This document shows positions 35,594-48,500 of a stretch of 64,000 nt of DNA, piece by piece. The translations under genes were made by a program, and so were the position numbers. The notes beneath the pieces are model-generated. The model saw nothing but the letters and a program-made list of their open reading frames with translations. It was not told where the DNA came from and ran no database searches. The stretch comes from Dactylellina haptotyla (lineage: Eukaryota > Ascomycota > Orbiliomycetes > Orbiliales > Orbiliaceae). The stretch covers positions 248,001 to 312,000 of the forward strand of contig CM062382.1 of assembly GCA_031310005.1 (NCBI GenBank). The letters run 5' to 3'. Each line of letters starts with the position of its first letter. The first letter of the stretch is position 1.

Positions 35594-38500
35594 ATGCTCG
35601 ACAACTTCACGACACCGACAACTCTCTATCGATCTTGTCCAGCGGACATCGACGCTTCATTCGGCCCTGTCGTCAAAGGTTGCCGCGATGACTTCGACTT
35701 TACGCTCGCTTTCGAAGAATACTTCTTCGCCATCGCACCATCATTTCTGGGGTTACTATTAGCCGCGGTTCGGTTTGGGTTCCTGAAAGATCGGAAGGAT
35801 GTGGTCCGGATCGGTGGTCTCCTGGTGCTTAAGCTCGTAAGTGCCGCCCTGTTGCGCGCGTCAATGAGCGAGTTCGTCGGATTCAGGGGGCAGATGCGGC
35901 ATGCTGGGTTTTCAGTGTCAACACTTTGTCAACTGCGTTGAGATTCGACGAAATGGGCTTGACATTGAGGATATGATGCTAACAAATGCACGGGAATAGT
36001 CGGCGCTTGGGATATTTACCCTTATTCAACTGGTACTGCTTGTCCTATGGGCAACTTCTAAGATTTCCGAACCTTTACGTCTACCGGTACTTTTCGGGGC
36101 TGGACTCTCTCTTACAGCGGCTGCTGGCTTCTGGTGTCTTTCTTGGATCGAACACTGCAAATCTCGACGGTAAGTATCTTCCGACCGTAAAAATTACAGT
36201 TCAGCAGACACTAATATTACCTAAATATCTTATACAGCCCATCATGGCTTCTTACCGTCTATTTATCGCTCACACTTCTCTTGGACGCAACGGTCCTAAG
36301 AACACTATATCTCTCACAAGAGACGTACCCACTCTCTATCCGAGTGGCAACCTCAATATCCGCCGTTGCTAAATTCATAGTCATTGTCATTGAGGCGACA
36401 GAAAAGAAAAATATTCAAAGAGGCACGAATATTGCCGCACGAAAGCAAAGCCCCGAGGAGTTCAGCGGCCCATTCGGCCAAATGCTCTACTGGTGGTTGA
36501 ACGGATTGATCATCAAAGGCTTCAAGAATGTTCTTAAACTGGAAGATCTGTTCAACGTTAGCGAAGATATGAGATCTGAGAAGCTAGACGAGAGATTCTG
36601 GCAAGAATGGGAGAAAAGTATACATCCTCCGTGAAACAATTGATAACAACTACTAACGGGCATTAGCGGCGAACGATGAAAAGCACAAACTGGGAAAGAT
36701 TCTGCTTAGGACCTTGAAGTTCCCATTAATACAAGCTGTTGTTCCGAGAATGATCCTTATTGTATTTATATTTTGCCAACCACTCATGTTGGAGGCATTC
36801 TTGGGATACTTGAAGGATCCAATCGAGAGGAAAGATGGTAAAATCGGAAACGCTATGATCGGTGCTTACGCGTTGGTATACTTCGGAATGGCGGTAAGTT
36901 ACCAAAATTAAGTTGATAGGACTACTGGAAGCTAAACCAAATATCCTAGTTGACATCGGCATTCTACTGGTACCGCAACATCAGATGTGTCGCCATGGCT
37001 CGCGGAATATTAATGTCCGCCATTTACAATAAAACAACCAGGATTTCAATCACAGCCCTAAATAATGCGGAGTCCGTCACTCTTATGAGCGGAGACGTCG
37101 AAAATCTCATCAGAGGTTTAAGAGAAGCCCACGAGATCTGGGCCGCTATCATTCAAATTGGCATCGCTACATGGTTGCTGGCAAAGCAGTTGGGGCCTGC
37201 TTGTGTTGGACCTATTATTGTCTGCATGGGTGAGCATTCTACGGCGTTAAGTTGGATATCAATCATTACAAGCAAATTAATATTTAATACCAATTTTAGT
37301 ATCCACTGTTGTCATGGGTGCGACTTCGGGTCTGGCAAAGACCTACCAGATGAGCTGGATGGGAGAGTTGCAAAAACGCACAGGTGCGGCTTAGAAGCAT
37401 GCCAGTTTTCTGTGTTAGAATACTAACTACTTAGTTGTTTAGGGATTACCTCTACGATTATGGGGAACCTCAAAGGAATCAAAATGCTTGGGCTAACGCA
37501 GAAAGTAACAAAACTGGTGCAAGAGCTCCGAGTTAATGAAGTCAATGCGTCGGGGAAGTTTCGAGTTCTAGCAGTATACATGTCAACTTTGGGTAACAAC
37601 AACTTACAACCCTGAAACCATTCTGTTCTCGACAATTCTTGCTAACAGTTACAACTTTGTATCCAGCTCTGGTGCCTCTAATGCTATCCCCGGTTGTGAC
37701 TTTTGCTATATATCTCATTTTGGCATTTCAAAACAATACAACCCTCGATACCACACGCATGTTCACATCCCTGTCGCTATTGATTTTGATCACCCAACCT
37801 CTCTTCGGTATATTTCAAGATATCTTCGAGTTCAAGTCTTCTATGGGATGTCTTGAAAGGATTCAGGATTTTCTGAAGAAAGAAACAAGGGTTGATTCCA
37901 GATTCATATCTTCTGTCGTCGAACAAAAATCAACCGACGAAGACCCCTTCGCTGAGCCCTCTGATACCGAGCTCGACAACCAGAGACTGAATAATCCTGG
38001 CCACAACACACTTCTCGAAGTGCAAGATGGCCATTTCGGTTGGAAGCAGGAAGAGAATCCAGTGCTTCAAGACATCAATATCTCGATTACCTCTGGTAAT
38101 TTGGACATGATTTGTGGACCGATCGCTTCTGGGAAATCAACTTTATTAAAAGCATTACTGGGTGAAACCATTTGCTACGATGGCCAAGTGCAACTATTCA
38201 CGGATTCGATTGCTTATTGCGATCAGACTCCATGGCTACTGGTAATAATTCCATAAATTCTCACGATAAAATATTTCGTTTTGCTAATATAAAATACAGG
38301 GAACTTCTATCAAAAACAACATCGCTGGATTCTCAAAATTCAATCAACCATTTTACCAAGAGATATTACACGCCTGTGATCTTAACCAAGATCTCGCAGA
38401 TCTAGCCGATGGTGACGAGACCACCGTTGGCAGTCGAGGTGTTACTCTAAGCAGTGGCCAAAAAGCGCGCGTGGTAAGACGTATTCTTAATCCCCGGTCA

Positions 38501-40942
38501 GTCTTGGTAGCTGACAAACTCATTGCGGGTTAGGCACTAGCGAGGGCTTTATACGCCCAGAAGAAACTTATCATTCTCGATGATGTTTTCAGCGGACTCG
38601 ATATGCACACTCAGTCCCGAGTGTTCGAGCGTGTCTTTGGAGCTAACGGTATCACGAAGAAACTCAACACTACAGTGCTACTCGCAACACACGCTGTCAA
38701 CTTACTCTGCTACGCTGACAGAATAATTGCCCTGGACAAAGAAGGTAAAATCGCGGAACAAGGTAAATTCCAAGAATTAATGCAAAATGACGGATACGTC
38801 AAGACTGTTGTCAAGGAGTTCCAAGAACGAAAAGACGCCAAATCAGATCTAGACTCTGCTGCACCAGTTGACCATACCCCTCCAAAGCAAGCTAAAAAGG
38901 ATGAAAGTCTCGCGCAGCAGGATGCGAGTCGTCAGTCTGGTGACTGGAGTCTATATGTCTATCTATTCTCCCAAATTGGAACTAAACTCACCATCGCGTT
39001 CTTCGCCTTTGAGATATTGTCGGCTTTCTTCTCCACGTTTCCAAGTATGTCTTGTCCCTTCGAGAGGCTCTGCCATGGAAAAACTCTAGCTAACTTTCTC
39101 GTTAGCTCTATGGCTTAAATGGTGGTCAGACGCAAACGAGAAAATTCCGAATGATCGCGCAGGATATTATATCGGCGTATACGTCGTTCTCCAGGTTTCG
39201 GGGCTTCTCTCTTCAGCGCTTTTGACCTGGTACGTTAATTATCCCATCCAGGATTATATGCATACATACTAATTCAAGTTACAGGTGCTGTATCGATATC
39301 GTCACTCGGAAGTCAGGAATCCAGTTCCACCGAACGCTTCTAAACACCGTGATGCGAGCCCCAATGTCATTCATCAGTAAGACTGAGGTGGGATCTTTGG
39401 TGAACAGGTTTACCCAAGATCTCAGCCTAATCGACCGTCAATTGCTACTTGCATTGATGTGCTGTGTATCCAGTAAGTATACAATTAACCATCGGATTGT
39501 TTCCACAATGCTAACTCTGTTCCGTGTAGATTTGTTTATAGCAATTGGACAAGGTGTTCTCATATCTACGGCTTCAGGATATATCGCCATCAGCTTTCCG
39601 GCTCTCATATTAGTATTCTACTTTGTACAGAAGTTCTATCTTCGAACGTCACGGCAATTAAGAATGCTGGATCTTGAGGCGAAATCACCCGTGTAGTGCG
39701 TATATCTTCAAGCTATCCGTCAATGAAAACTTACTGACAACCTAAAATAGCACTCTGTTCCTCGAATCCCTCGAAGGGCTATCCACCATCCGCGCCTTCT
39801 CCTGGCAGAAAGACTTTATCTCGAAGAACCACGAAGTCATCGACACCGCACAAAAGCCATTCTATCTCCTCGCCAATATTCAAAAATGGCTTACTCTGGT
39901 CTTAGACCTGATGACCGCGGCGCTGGCTGTTATCGTAGTTTCCATCGCCGTCGTGACACGTGAATCCGTATCCGTGGGGTTTACAGGTGTAGCATTGACA
40001 CAGATCATGAGTTTCACGGGATACCTCAAGATGTTCATGTTGTTTTGGACACAGATGGAGACGAGTCTGGGCGCTATCTACCGTATCAGGACATTCGATC
40101 AGGATACCGCAGACGAATACACTAAAGACAACGTGAACGGAGAAGTCCCCGTCGGATGGCCGAGCGTTGGGAAGCTTGAGATACAAGGTTTAACTGCCGG
40201 GTATGACGAACGGATGGTCTTACAGGACGTCAATATGGTTATAGAAGGTGGTGAGAAGCTTGGAGTTTGCGGAAGAACCGGCAGGTGAGTACAGTTACTA
40301 CAATTTAAATACTCTCTCTACGTTATAGTATAGTGCTGACTGAAATCATCGCATAGTGGTAAGAGTTCTCTTGTCCTGGCGCTTCTTCGCATGATGGAGA
40401 TTAGTTCGGGCAGTATTAATATCGACGGCGTTGATATTTCAACGATCCCTCGGGAATCGATCCGGTCGGAAATTAATGTCATATCCCAGGAGCCGTTCTT
40501 CTTCGCGGGTACTGTAAGGCATAACATCGACCCCTATGATGCAGCCTCGGACGAAGATATTATCAAAGTCCTCGGCAAATGCCAACTAGGGGAGCTCGTC
40601 GGCGAGGATAAAACCCTAGACGATGAATTCAAACCCGAGAACCTCAGCCACGGGCAGAGACAGCTCGTCTGCTTGGCCAGGGCGCTGCTGAGAAAGGGCA
40701 AGATCGTTGTGTTGGACGAAGCGACAAGCAGCGTGGATAAAGATACGGATGAGATGATGCAGAAAATTATCAGGGAAGAGATGAAAGATAGAACCGTGAT
40801 CGCGGTAGCCCATAGATTACAAACTATTATGGATTTTGATAAGGTTGTCGTCATGGAAGGCGGGCAAGTTGTGGAGGTTGGGAAACCAGAGGTCCTTCTA
40901 GCAAGGGCTTCAAAGTTCAAGGGTTTGGTGGATGCGATGTAA
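35594..40942 (+). CDS. ABC transporter, ABCC (multidrug-resistance-associated) type
   Basis: Full-length exporter, 15 exons with every junction in phase, 1469 residues. Exons are 35594-35836, 36000-36169, 36238-36617, 36667-36893, 36950-37229, 37300-37383, 37443-37592, 37649-38241, 38300-38473, 38534-39044, 39106-39229, 39285-39472, 39530-39695, 39751-40284 and 40357-40942. Order: TMD0 (GPVVKGCRDDFDFTL start), TMD1, NBD1, TMD2, NBD2. NBD1 has Walker A GPIASGKST at about 668-676, signature LSSGQ and Walker B LIILDD, with Asp in place of the catalytic Glu. NBD2 has Walker A GRTGRSGKSS (split by intron 14), signature LSHGQ near 1370 and canonical VVLDEATS. This one-active-site asymmetry is usual for ABCC proteins. 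Substrates are typically conjugates, toxins or metabolites at the plasma membrane or vacuole; the true one is unknown. Confidence 0.95.
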
Positions 40943-41856
40943 CTATAGCGCAGGATTATATTAGGGCACGTAGGCATGGATTGGTGGAATAAGATCGTAA
41001 ATACCTAGAATAATGATTTCTTTTTAGTCTAAATGAATAGCGATCACCGTGTAGTAAAGCTGGGGAAGACTGGTAGGTAGACTAGGATCACGGAACGGCC
41101 GACCGCGGTCGAAATACCCCATGCCGTCCGCACCCTCGATTTCCCTGCAGAAATGCACATATTCAACTGCAAGATCGTAAAAGAATACGTATTCTAGCTT
41201 GTTTATATTGATTGGATGTGTAGGGGGAGCACAGACCAAGTTAGTCCAATTAAAAGAGTAACCGCGGTCGAACGGAAGCCAGTTTATTGAAACGCCAGAA
41301 ATTTTCGATTCTTGTGGGTGCGAAATGCACGCCGTTCGATCGAGCATCGGCAGGACCCACTGCGCCCGACAAGCCCTCGCAAGCCCTCGCAAGGCAAAAG
41401 GAAGAAGGGAGGGGCGTTTTAGGGTTTTATATTTCCCCCGATGGCCTTTCGAGTAATCCAGGTACCATGGGTCATATTAAGCACTCGGACCTTGTTGTTC
41501 CGGCCAGTGTAGCTGCCGGGATCTGCCTGCTTCGACTACGGTGTTGTATTTTAGCCACGCCGGAATGCCAGGCTCGATGTTGCCGAGAACGCGGTGCCAA
41601 TGGCCTCAACGCAGCTTCGAGAAGCTGCAGCGCTGGGGAGTATAATTCTTGGCTCCAAGATTCGGAAAGGATTTGCTATACGGAAAAACTAGTTTGTAAG
41701 GGAAGGAGATGCGACAAATTTTACAATGGGTTTGTATAAGAAGAAGCGCTGCGAAGCTATGTGGGCGTGAGGTTTAATCCTGTCCGTCTCGATTCTTGGC
41801 TCAGGGCACTATATCCAAAAAATTGAGGTAGACAAAGTACAATCGAATAAGGCACC
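40943..41856. other. Spacer between ABC transporter and esterase
   Basis: No convincing gene; the 41287-41739 frame and the antisense 41024-41392 frame overlap and lack domains. It holds two palindromic CCGCGG sites listed separately. Confidence 0.5.
41100..41268. promoter_or_regulatory. Pair of palindromic ACCGCGGT sites
   Basis: CGACCGCGGTCG (perfect 12-bp palindrome, about 41100-41111) and ACCGCGGT at 41261-41268, both followed by the same TCGAA. Inverted CCG/CGG triplets are the usual half-sites of Zn2Cys6 regulators, so these may be operator sites for the esterase or the transporter. Inference only. Confidence 0.3.
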
Positions 41857-43374
41857 ATGCGTCTCTCGACCTTTCTCTCCTATGCGACCGCCTTCGGTAG
41901 CGCTTTGTCGCAGCTCACCAGCAACTTGACCTTGATCACCGAGGATTTTGGCGAGAACCCTACCAATGTTCCTTTCAACCTCTACGTCCCAAAGACGGTA
42001 GTCAGGCACCCTCCTGTCCTAGTTGCCGCTCATTGGTGCACAGGTACGATCATTTTTCTTATACAACTGAGCCGCTGAGTACCTTATTAACTGGCAATTC
42101 GCGCACTATTTAGGAACTGGTATCGACTTTTTCATGTACACCGACTACGCCAAGTATGCTGACGAATTCGGCTACATTGTCATCTACCCGTCGGCGCCAC
42201 GAGAAACCAAATGCTGGGATGTAAGATTCTATTCAATAGGCGTTAATAACGTAAGCGATTCCGATGCTAATAATCTCGTAGGTCGCTAGCAATGAAACTC
42301 TCGCCCACAATGGCGGCAGTGACACGCTCGCTATCGTCAACATGGTCAAGTGGACACTCAAGAAGTACCACGGCGACCCGAACCGCGTCTTTATTACCGG
42401 TTTGTCGTCTGGTGGTATGTTGACACAGGTCATGATGGGCGCCTATCCTGATGTCTTCAGGGCTGGAAGCGCCTGGGCTGATGTTCCTTACGGTAAGATT
42501 ATCGACTATTAGAAGAGCGATCGAGTCCGAATTGGACGCTAATTTTGAACAGGATGCTTCCGTGGACCAACTGAATGGAACAACCAATGCTCTGAAGGTC
42601 TTCTGATCAAAACTCCCAAGCAATGGTAAGAGGATTGCATTCATAACTTTTAGTATCGAATTTTGGCTGAGACCACTCGTACACAGGGGCGACGATGTTC
42701 GCAACGCATACCCAGGTTACCGCGGTCCCCGTCCAAAACTCCAAGTCTGGCACGGAACCCTCGATACAGGTCTCAGCTACCAGAATTTGATCGAGTCCAA
42801 CAAGATGTGGTCCAACGTATTTGGAATCCACTGGACAAAGAATCATACGGACACCCCGATCACAAACTACACGCAGATGATCTTCGGCGACGGCAGCAAG
42901 TACGTTGCGTACTCGTGCGGTGGCGTCGAGCACAACGTCCCAATCAGAGCTCTGGATGCTCTCGAATGGTTTGGAATCTACAAACCGAAGCCCGTAGTAA
43001 CGTAAGAAATACCTTTTTCGCATAAATATCGAAATAGAAATCTGATCGATTCGGAACAGCACTACCTTGACTACCGCTACAAAGACGACCAGCGTCAAGC
43101 CAACTACTACCACTGCGGCTGCTGGAGCTGTGCACTGGGGACAGTGCGGCGGCATTACTTACAAGGTTTGTCCTATATGGTCATCAGGCCCAGAGTTCAC
43201 CCGCTAACTCGAAAACTTCTGCTAGGGACCTCTAACATGCGCCGGTGGATGGGTTTGCGTCAAGATAACCGCCTACTTCTCTCAGGTAAGTTCGATTCAT
43301 TGATATCTTATAAGTGATTTGGAAACGCGAATATCTAACCTCTATTGCAGTGCCAACCTAAAAAATGGGGCTAA
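41857..43374 (+). CDS. Secreted CE1-type esterase with C-terminal CBM1 (acetylxylan/feruloyl esterase-like)
   Basis: Eight exons (41857-42043, 42114-42220, 42282-42492, 42553-42625, 42687-43001, 43060-43165, 43226-43285, 43351-43374) join to 360 residues. A signal peptide (MRLSTFLSYATAFGSALSQ) is followed by the PHB-depolymerase/CE1 fold: HWCTGTG near the start, the nucleophile elbow GLSSGG at about 140, the LQVWHGTLD acid region and GGVEHN bearing the likely catalytic His. A Thr-rich linker leads to a fungal cellulose-binding module at about 324-360 (WGQCGGITYKGPLTC...CVKITAYFSQCQ) with its usual four Cys, and the last eight residues are in a 24-nt exon. It should deacetylate or de-esterify plant xylan outside the cell while bound to cellulose. 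The exact ester specificity cannot be read from sequence. Confidence 0.92.
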
Positions 43375-43965
43375 ATCCCGCTCTCGTTGGTGTCATAGCA
43401 TAAATATGTAGGAGTGAAAGTCCGCCGAATTACTACCAATTTATTTGCGGGAAACTTGCTTCAAACTAGACCATCAACCGAGAGCATATGTGTATATATA
43501 GCTGTATATATAGTTTGTAACTAGAACAACAGAAAATAACTTTCACCTCATCGTAAACCTCTCTCCAGATCCTTCCGACAATAAAAAGATAAAATGCGGT
43601 GCGTTGTGTTGGATTGTGCTGCCCCGCCGTGACAGCTGCAAGCTCCCAAGCTCGGCTGCTGGTACGCGTCGATAAGACGGTGTGAGCCAACCCTCTGCGC
43701 TTCTGGCTCAACCTCAACTTTGCAAATTTACCAACCTCATAACACCGTCATATCAACCTCTGTGAGATACACCACGCCTTGCAGATCTGATACCAGCTAT
43801 ATCAACGTACGCATAATATCACTCACGAGTATTGCCTCCGTTTTCCCAGATCATGATGTGAAATGCCATCCCACCGATAGCTAACACCCGCGATAAGCAA
43901 GAAGCAGGCACCCGCACAAGCATATTCACAGCGGGGCACCCAAACGGCCCGCCCCTCACTCCACC
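43375..43965. other. Spacer and CSN4 promoter
   Basis: No gene seen. The last 100 bp become GC-rich (ggcccgcccctcactccacc) just before the CSN4 ATG. Confidence 0.5.
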
Positions 43966-45297
43966 ATGGCTTCTCCACGGGTCACCTCCACCTTATCAGA
44001 GATCGTATCCTCCTCCGCCTCCCAGTCCGATAAAATCACCCCTCTCCAGAGCCTCCTATCAGAAATCATCTCCACCTCCAACCCCGCCGAACTCACGCCG
44101 AACCTCAAAGCATTCGTCGACACAGTCCTAGGCGATGGCATAACCCTCATCACCTCCCGCCCCGTCATGGCGGACCTGGTCAACTCGCTCTCCAAGCTGC
44201 CGAACGAGAACGAATCCAAAAAGGACGTCCTAACGTACCTCACGGAAGCCCTAAAACCCCGCGTTGTCTCCTACGAAGAACCGGACACGCTCTGCCGCGA
44301 GCAACTGGCGGACATCTACGAAACCGAGAACGAGAACGCGGCCGCCGCGAACGTACTAATGGCGATCCAGCTGGAATCCTCGCAGCGTCTCATCCCAGAC
44401 GAATACCGTTTGAAAACCTACATCCGCATCATGCGCAATCTGCTCGAGGACGGTGAATCCGTCACCGCAGAACGATACCTCAACCGCGCGGTATCCCTGA
44501 TTCATAAATCTGCAGACGAAGTCCAGAATCTACACTTTCTCATGTGCCAGGCCAGGATTTACGATAACAAACGGGACTTCCTGAACGCCTGTCAGAAATA
44601 CTTACAACTCAGCTTCTCGCAAGTCGTAGAAGAAACCGAACGGCTCAGCTGTCTTAACGCTGCGATCATCTGCGCTGTTTTAGCGCCCGCCGGGCCCGCG
44701 AGAAGTCGTGCGCTAGGAACGCTGTATAAAGACGACCGAGCGCCGCAAGTCGAACACTACGCCATCCTGGAGAAAATGTACTTCGACCGCCTGTTGAGTT
44801 CCGAAGACGTAGATGCGTTCGAGAAGAGCCTAGCACCGCATCAGACCGCGCGCAACGCAGACGGGACAACAGTGCTCACGAGGGCCATCGTGCAGCATAA
44901 CCTGCTCGCCGCGTCGCGGTTGTATAATAATATCGGGGTGGAGGAGTTAGGGGTGCTGCTGCAGCTACCTGCCGAGCAGGCGGAGCGGTATGCGGCGAGG
45001 ATGATCGAGCAGAAGCGACTGGCGGGACAGATCGATCAGATTGATAAGCTTATATATTTCGATGGGCCGGCGGGCGCGGGCGGGCATACGGATGGGGTTA
45101 TTATTGGGAGGCAGACGAGGAAGTGGGATGCTAATATTTTGGCGTTGGCTGAAGAGGTCGAGAGGGTTACGAGTTTGCTGCAGGGAGAGCATCCGGTGAG
45201 TTTATACTAATCTTCTTATATACTGTTATATGGAGGTTGCATAGAGGCTAATATTGGCGTGTCGCAGGAATTCGTGGCGGCTCATCTGGTTCATTAA
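43966..45297 (+). CDS. csn4: COP9 signalosome subunit 4 (PCI domain)
   Basis: Two exons, 43966-45195 and a 30-nt last exon 45268-45297, together 419 residues. The last exon supplies EFVAAHLVH after HP; an unspliced reading ends wrongly in VSLY. The protein is almost all helix, with TPR-like repeats followed by a PCI/winged-helix region (about 210-370: CQARIYDNKRDFLNACQKYLQ, VEHYAILEKMYFDRLL, RAIVQHNLLAASRLYNNIGV) and the end helix WDANILALAEEVERVTSLLQ. These match CSN4, the COP9 subunit that helps hold the complex removing NEDD8 from cullins. Codon use is clearly more GC-rich than in the neighbours, as for a conserved, steadily expressed gene. Confidence 0.93.
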
Positions 45298-45577
45298 AGA
45301 TTGGGGACTTAGACTAGATCTAACATCACAGGGTCTACAGGGGAGGAGGGATGTGGAAGATTTTTGAAGCATGACAGGCGTTCTTTGTAGTTCGGTCTTT
45401 TGACGTAGTTTAGCCAATATTACAGCTCTTTATGACCCTCCCATCAGTATCTCCCTCTATATAACTATATCCAGCGGCCAATCCAATAGCATTTATTGAC
45501 TAATATTTGAAAATTAATTCTACCTAGTTTAACAACGAGACAAGAAGATTTGGTAAATTCGTTTTTCGAGACTAGTC

Positions 45578-48500
45578 CTATAATACTTCATCGTCCATTA
45601 CTATTAACCCAGAGTAGAAGGGGTTCACGAGACGGTTGTAAGGGACTTCGAGACTTGTGCCTGGCCCTCTTTTTGCTTCCAACGCGATTTTTTTCAAATC
45701 CGCGGCTTCGGCAAATCTAGATGATGCCTCGACTGACCTCCCCATAGCCTGCATGATTTCTGCCAACTTCCAAGTTGATCTCGCTATTTTTGGTATACTA
45801 TCGGTTCCCTTTCCAAATATTTCAATGGCAAATTCGAGTAGTTCCCTATGCGAAAAATTAGGTTATACTCGCTGCGTGGTTTAAAGAATAAAGCACTTAT
45901 CCAAATGAACGTTCAAATCCTTACTTCGCCTGAATATACTTGGTCTGTAGTGCAAGTATTGAGCCAGTATTGTGCATGGAATATGCTGTTTTATCATGAA
46001 TCTTGAGTACCTCTTTCCGAATCCTGAGTGAATTTTGGTGCAAAGCCAATGCCGTATTGAAATCCCGCTGCTGAGCGCGCATGTTCCCGAGGACAAATAG
46101 CATCCTGAAAATTGGCAGATAAATGTTACAGTGGGTCCTCAGTCAAGACCAAATTTTTTTAGTATAGATATGACACTTACTCGGAATATCTCTCATGCTT
46201 CACACCACAAGATGCCTTTAGCATCGATATAGCCTCGTGCTGGAGTTGAATCCCCTTCTCCTGCTTATGATTCCGAAATAAACAAATTCCAAGATTTGAT
46301 TGAGCAATGGCTTTCAAGGCTGGTTCACTGGGAATACTATTGAGTATTTCCATAGCTCTATGATAATATGGTTCTGCTTCCTTCGCTAGGTAGTTCAGGG
46401 CAAGGTAGCAATTTCCTAAGGCATAAAATGCGTGCGCTGTCTTGCAGTCACGATAAGCGCCAACCCTAGTTCTAATGTCTATCGTTTGCTCAGCTGCCTC
46501 TTTCGCTAGCTCTAATCTATTACTCTCGAAGTAAATACCCCCTAGAGCGTAGACGATGTCAGCGGCGAGAGTTGAATCTCTCGCATAAGTAATACTTTTA
46601 GCCAATTTTACGAGTTCCTCTGCTTGTGTGAATAGTCCCCTTTGATACATAAACCTTTACCACAAGATTAATTCGCATTACGAAATATTTTATTTCTAAC
46701 ACTGGGGAGCACTTACCACCCACAATTATTCAGTAATTCTGCCATCGGAATGCTGTCCTCATCTATATCTGACCTCATTTGCAAATAACGTTCTTTCAAT
46801 GCCAAGACGTGTATTATCAGACTGCTACCTTTGACCCTCGCGATGACCTCCTGAGATTCATGACGCGTTTCAACGAAAGCGGGAAAGAGACGTCTCAGTA
46901 CCCCTAGCACTCTTTTAAACCCCTTTTTGCGCTTTTCGACGGTGCTTTTATTGAAAATAGCTTCCCGAACAAGGCGATGAATGGTGTAAGACTTTTGATC
47001 TGTTTTCTTGCTGATCAATGAGGTTCTCAGGAGTTTGTCAAAGGCGTCGATGTACCTTCAAAGCCATGTTGTTAGTATGCATCATGGACAAAACAAGCAT
47101 CAGAATGCTAAAACAATCATATCATACTCCATTTCATCTTTAATAAAACTTGGCAGCTCTCCACCTTGTTGGATTGTGCAATCCTCTGATTCGTTGTGTT
47201 CTCCTTCAAAAAATATATTTTCGGGGATATTGTCGGGATCCAGAAATGCAAATAGCTCTAGCAAATGAGTAACATCTTCGCTTTCGTTATCTTTGCCAAG
47301 TTGCGTAAAGGCTAAATTCCACACAGTAGCTAGAGTATGTTCGTATCGCCAATTCACCCCTTTTTTTGTGTGGATCTTGGCTGAGTTCGTCTCGTAAAGC
47401 TCTAAGAACTTTTTCAATGACAAGTCTCGACCTAATATGAAACTGACCATAGTTTGTAGAGCGAGCGGGAGACCATGCGCTTTTTGAGCCAACTGAAGAA
47501 TATCAGGTAATTCGGGATCGTTATTCTTTTTCGATAGAGCAGACAAAAGGAATTTTATAGACTCAGACTCGGTAAAGGATACGATCTCAACTCCTCGATG
47601 ATTTGTCAACTCGAGAGACCTTTTATCTTGGCTCGTTATCAATATTGAGCCTGTCTTTCCCGTTGGCCAATAATTCCTTAAGTTCTCAAGACAGTTTACG
47701 TTGTCAAAAACTATCAACCAATTTAAATCTTAGGGCCCGGATGAATGAGTTAGCTAGTTATTCATTATACGTAAGGTGAGAAGTAGTATTATAAACAATG
47801 AGAATAGCTCGTAGCAGTTTGCCTAAAGTCGCAAGCTTACCAGTTTGAGATAGCCAACGTTTCACCTCGTTTCTTTTAAAGTCATCACTCTTCTCATCTT
47901 CCAAAACAAGACCTAAACCTTGCGCGATATCGTTGTAGCTTTGGGCCAACTTAGGCAGTGTCTCCGCAGTGACCCAGAATATTGCCGGATATCGTTCAAG
48001 CTCAACTGAGCTGTACACATAGCTTAATGCGGTTTGTGATTTGCCGACGCCGCCCAATCCGTAGATCGTAAATGAGCTCTGACCGTATCCGTTTGGCGCC
48101 AACCGACCAGAAATTTTTTCAAGGATGTCTTTTCGACCCGAAAAATGCTCGTTCCTGTCGAATGGGATTATATGGCATGGTAATCGTATTTTTATGACGT
48201 TTTGAGGTGGTTGATTAAGTTTCGATTGATAGTACTCATTCCGAATGATTGCATTGTTTGCGCGTTCGATTCTTTGAGAGTAGCTTTCTAATTGTTTTTT
48301 AGTATTTGTTGCATCTGCATTGATTCTATTCCAATTCTTTTCCAGTATGGGCTCTATCAAATCATTATAAATTATCAACTTCAGGTCAAATTCAAAATCT
48401 TCAGTTGGAATTGCAAAGTTGGCAGTTTGAGCACGCCCATAAATACCGAGCGTAGATACAAATTTTTCACCAGGATATGCTTACGGGTTCGACTCAATCG

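Noticed and set aside
41287-41739. 150-codon plus frame with several Cys
   Set aside because: No signal peptide or domain, overlaps an antisense frame, and lies in a likely promoter.
45657-45884. Plus-strand frame
   Set aside because: Antisense to the last exon of the NLR-like gene.
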